From Andalucia godoyi (Eukaryota > Discoba > Jakobea > Jakobida > Andaluciidae): DNA of 64,000 nucleotides. The DNA is taken from positions 7,211-71,210 of the forward strand of contig VRVR01000025.1 in assembly GCA_009859145.1 (NCBI GenBank). The letters are read 5' to 3'. Of this stretch, positions 62,132 to 64,000 are shown one piece after another; within the stretch, counting starts at the first letter, position 1; every line of letters starts with the position of its first letter. Under the pieces are notes generated by a model. It was not told where the DNA came from. It saw only the letters and a program-made list of their open reading frames with translations, and made no database searches. A program made the position numbers and the translations under genes.

Positions 62132-64000
62132 TCACTGCTTCTTGGACGACGACGACGTGGCTTGCAAAAAGAATGGGCTCTGGAAGCAAGCCAGCTGCAA
62201 GCGGCATTTGTATGCCGTGTCACGAAGCAGCGCCTCCTTCTTCTCCTTAAACGACGACTTGGAACCAGCCGACGATTTGCGTGGAACTTCGTCATCCGAG
62301 AGCTTCCGAACCAGCTGGAAATTATGGTTAATGAGCGTCTTGAAATCCAAGACGTCTCGTAGAGACAGCCACAGAGATTGTGAGCGGTCAGACTGATAAT
62401 TTGGACCAAGTGCACGCAGCAAAAACTCGACTTCCACCAACAACTGTGCTGCTCCTTGATCACTCATGCAATCAATGGATTGAGCAACATCCCAGAAAAT
62501 TCCAAGGATATTGTCCACAAGATGTGGAAAAACGGATTTTGGATCGAGATTGAGGCGGGCAACCAACGCAAATACAGAAACAAGCTCCAACAGCAGTTCG
62601 TGGACGTAGCTCCGAATTTCCGTTGGATCCTCTCTTCGTCGAGCATAGTCAAATCCATCCAGAATCACTCCCATGCGAATGAATGCGGACAGGCGGTTTG
62701 TCTTTTTCTTCAAGAAGGACTTCAAAATCAACTCGTGCAGCGTTTCCAAAACAGGGACATATTCCGGTGTCGTCTGCGGAAAATCAATCTGCGAGAACAT
62801 GCCGTGAGCTTGCGCCATAAAATGCGGCAGCGTTTCGTCGAGGAGCTGAGAACAGTGAGAAACCACAACGAGCCATCGTTCATCTTCCTCAGAATCCTCC
62901 ATCATTATGCGAATCTTGTCATCATCGGTAGAAGCTGCTGCATCGCCAAAACCCGCATCATCACCGTTGATACCTTCAAGATTGAATGACGAATTCGAGG
63001 CACTCTCACCAATTCGGTCACCCTTGGTCGCTTCCAACTTTGGTGAGGTAGTGGCCTGCGGACCACTGCCGTCCGATCTCGCAGACTTGTCCAGCTGCAC
63101 TTTTGGAGAAACCAATTCTTGTTGCAGAACACGGTCTTCATCATTTTCGCGGACAAGGTCGACAGCCGTTTCCTCTTCCAGCATATCATTTTCTACCGGC
63201 GGAGGCGTGATCGAAGGGGACGGCGACGTCGAGCGACGAAGCGACACGCTCTTCACTTCCTGTGAAGATCCTTTGGTGTCTGCGATGGGAGCTGGCTGCT
63301 TGCCTCTGCGACGTGCAGATACACCGCCAGCTCCACGCAAACTCTTACCTTTCTCTTGCTGATCCGGCAAGAGAATAGGAGATTTTCCATCATTGGAAAA
63401 CCCAAATGACGACCGCGAAGTGCCGCTTCCCGATCGACGGTCTCTGCGTAGACGCGAAATTGTACCCGGCTCCTGCGTTCGGCCGAGGCCGGTCGTTTCC
63501 GGCGACACGGATCTACCGGAATTTTCGACGGTCCGAGGGCCTGGTCGAGAACTTGATCTGCCGTCGTTCTGTGCTGCATCGAGAATCTCTCGTTTCAGCA
63601 CGGAGTCGGAAGGCGGCGGCATGACCCTGTTGTACGGATGGTTGTTGTCTCCCGCAGAGTACCCGAGAACCGAGAGAGAAGGAAAAGCCGCATAATGCAG
63701 AACGTCTGCAAGTAACAGCGGCATCTCATTCAGGAAGATAACAATATGCAGCTGCAAAGCTTCGAGTTCCTCGCGCTTACCAACATGCTCAAGAACCTGC
63801 TGCGATTTGTTCAGCGACTGCATCATCCGCCGTTCAAACAACGACGGCCATTGGCGAAGGTCCGCCGGAGAATACAACATAGCAGAGACAACGTCCTGGG
63901 ACTCAGAAACGTTGGCAGTCAGTTCCGACACCAACCGGGATTTGATTTCTGCACTAACATTGAGACGATCAATCAATCGGACTGCGAACTGGCCACACCA
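62132..64000 (-). CDS. SEC5: Exocyst subunit Sec5/EXOC2, C-terminal part
   Basis: 623 codons seen; the frame stays open to the right edge, so the N-terminus lies outside the window. An internal Ser/Arg-rich, disordered stretch (about residues 120-360 of the visible part) separates a helical N-terminal part from the helical C-terminal domain. In the latter, VARLNLDPKSVFPHLVDNILGIFW in overlapping parts, QGAAQLLVEVEFLLRAL and KCRLQLACFQSPF match the Sec5 C-terminal end (EXOC2 ends in HLQLTCFQ). Sec5 is a core exocyst subunit that tethers secretory vesicles to the plasma membrane. The disordered insert is longer than in animal Sec5. Confidence 0.65.
   Translation of the reverse strand, partial: WCGQFAVRLIDRLNVSAEIKSRLVSELTANVSESQDVVSAMLYSPADLRQWPSLFERRMMQSLNKSQQVLEHVGKREELEALQLHIVIFLNEMPLLLADVLHYAAFPSLSVLGYSAGDNNHPYNRVMPPPSDSVLKREILDAAQNDGRSSSRPGPRTVENSGRSVSPETTGLGRTQEPGTISRLRRDRRSGSGTSRSSFGFSNDGKSPILLPDQQEKGKSLRGAGGVSARRRGKQPAPIADTKGSSQEVKSVSLRRSTSPSPSITPPPVENDMLEEETAVDLVRENDEDRVLQQELVSPKVQLDKSARSDGSGPQATTSPKLEATKGDRIGESASNSSFNLEGINGDDAGFGDAAASTDDDKIRIMMEDSEEDERWLVVVSHCSQLLDETLPHFMAQAHGMFSQIDFPQTTPEYVPVLETLHELILKSFLKKKTNRLSAFIRMGVILDGFDYARRREDPTEIRSYVHELLLELVSVFALVARLNLDPKSVFPHLVDNILGIFWDVAQSIDCMSDQGAAQLLVEVEFLLRALGPNYQSDRSQSLWLSLRDVLDFKTLINHNFQLVRKLSDDEVPRKSSAGSKSSFKEKKEALLRDTAYKCRLQLACFQSPFFLQATSSSSKKQ

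Overview
This window looks like nuclear DNA of a flagellated unicellular eukaryote with a compact, intron-poor genome. Evidence seen directly: eighteen long single-exon genes of clearly eukaryotic type, among them a 13.5 kb uninterrupted axonemal dynein heavy chain, Cdc48/p97, a ribosomal-RNA-processing protein of the Rrp7 family, an exocyst subunit, a MAP2K-like kinase, a selenocysteine-specific elongation factor and a SMYD-type SET protein. Intergenic spaces are short, about 100-200 bp between converging genes and 0.3-1.5 kb between diverging ones. No canonical intron is needed to keep any of the recognised genes open. I cannot name the species. An early-branching flagellate protist or a zoosporic relative of fungi and animals would fit, but that is inference.

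Layout: 1-1.1 kb holds a repeat (R1, inverted). 1.1-5.1 kb holds two membrane proteins. 5.1-5.8 kb carries repeat R2. 5.8-11.4 kb holds a MAP2K-like kinase, a SMYD-like protein, an Abraxas-like MPN protein and Rrp7. 11.5-25.0 kb is the inner-arm dynein heavy chain DNAH2. 25.6-27.9 kb is an MHYT-domain adenylate cyclase. 27.9-29.1 kb is a gene-free patch with hairpins, a diverged R1 copy and a B block. 29.1-39.3 kb holds a large helical protein, Cdc48 and a second helical protein with acidic linkers. 39.4-44.1 kb holds a PQ-loop protein, a low-complexity protein and a CHID1-like GH18 protein. 44.2-45.6 kb carries a B block and an R1 copy nearly identical to the one at the left end. 45.6-57.6 kb holds a CEP164-like WW/coiled-coil protein, two poorly conserved proteins, a DsbA-like secreted thioredoxin and a 1372-residue helical protein. 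57.9 kb has a tRNA-Val(GAC). 58.2-61.5 kb holds a BtaA-like enzyme and the selenocysteine elongation factor. 61.6-62.1 kb carries the second R2 copy and a GT microsatellite. 62.1 kb to the right edge is the 3' part of exocyst Sec5.

The genes do not form an operon or one pathway; most are housekeeping. A loose flagellum/centriole theme (DNAH2, the CEP164-like protein, possibly an FSIP1-like protein) shows that the organism builds a motile flagellum. The most interesting signals are the repeat families (R1, B, R2), the MHYT-cyclase fusion, the DFN kinase, the unusual tRNA-Val and the hairpin cluster near 28.2 kb. Gene starts below are the first in-frame ATG, because several open frames extend further upstream only through GTG or TTG codons.
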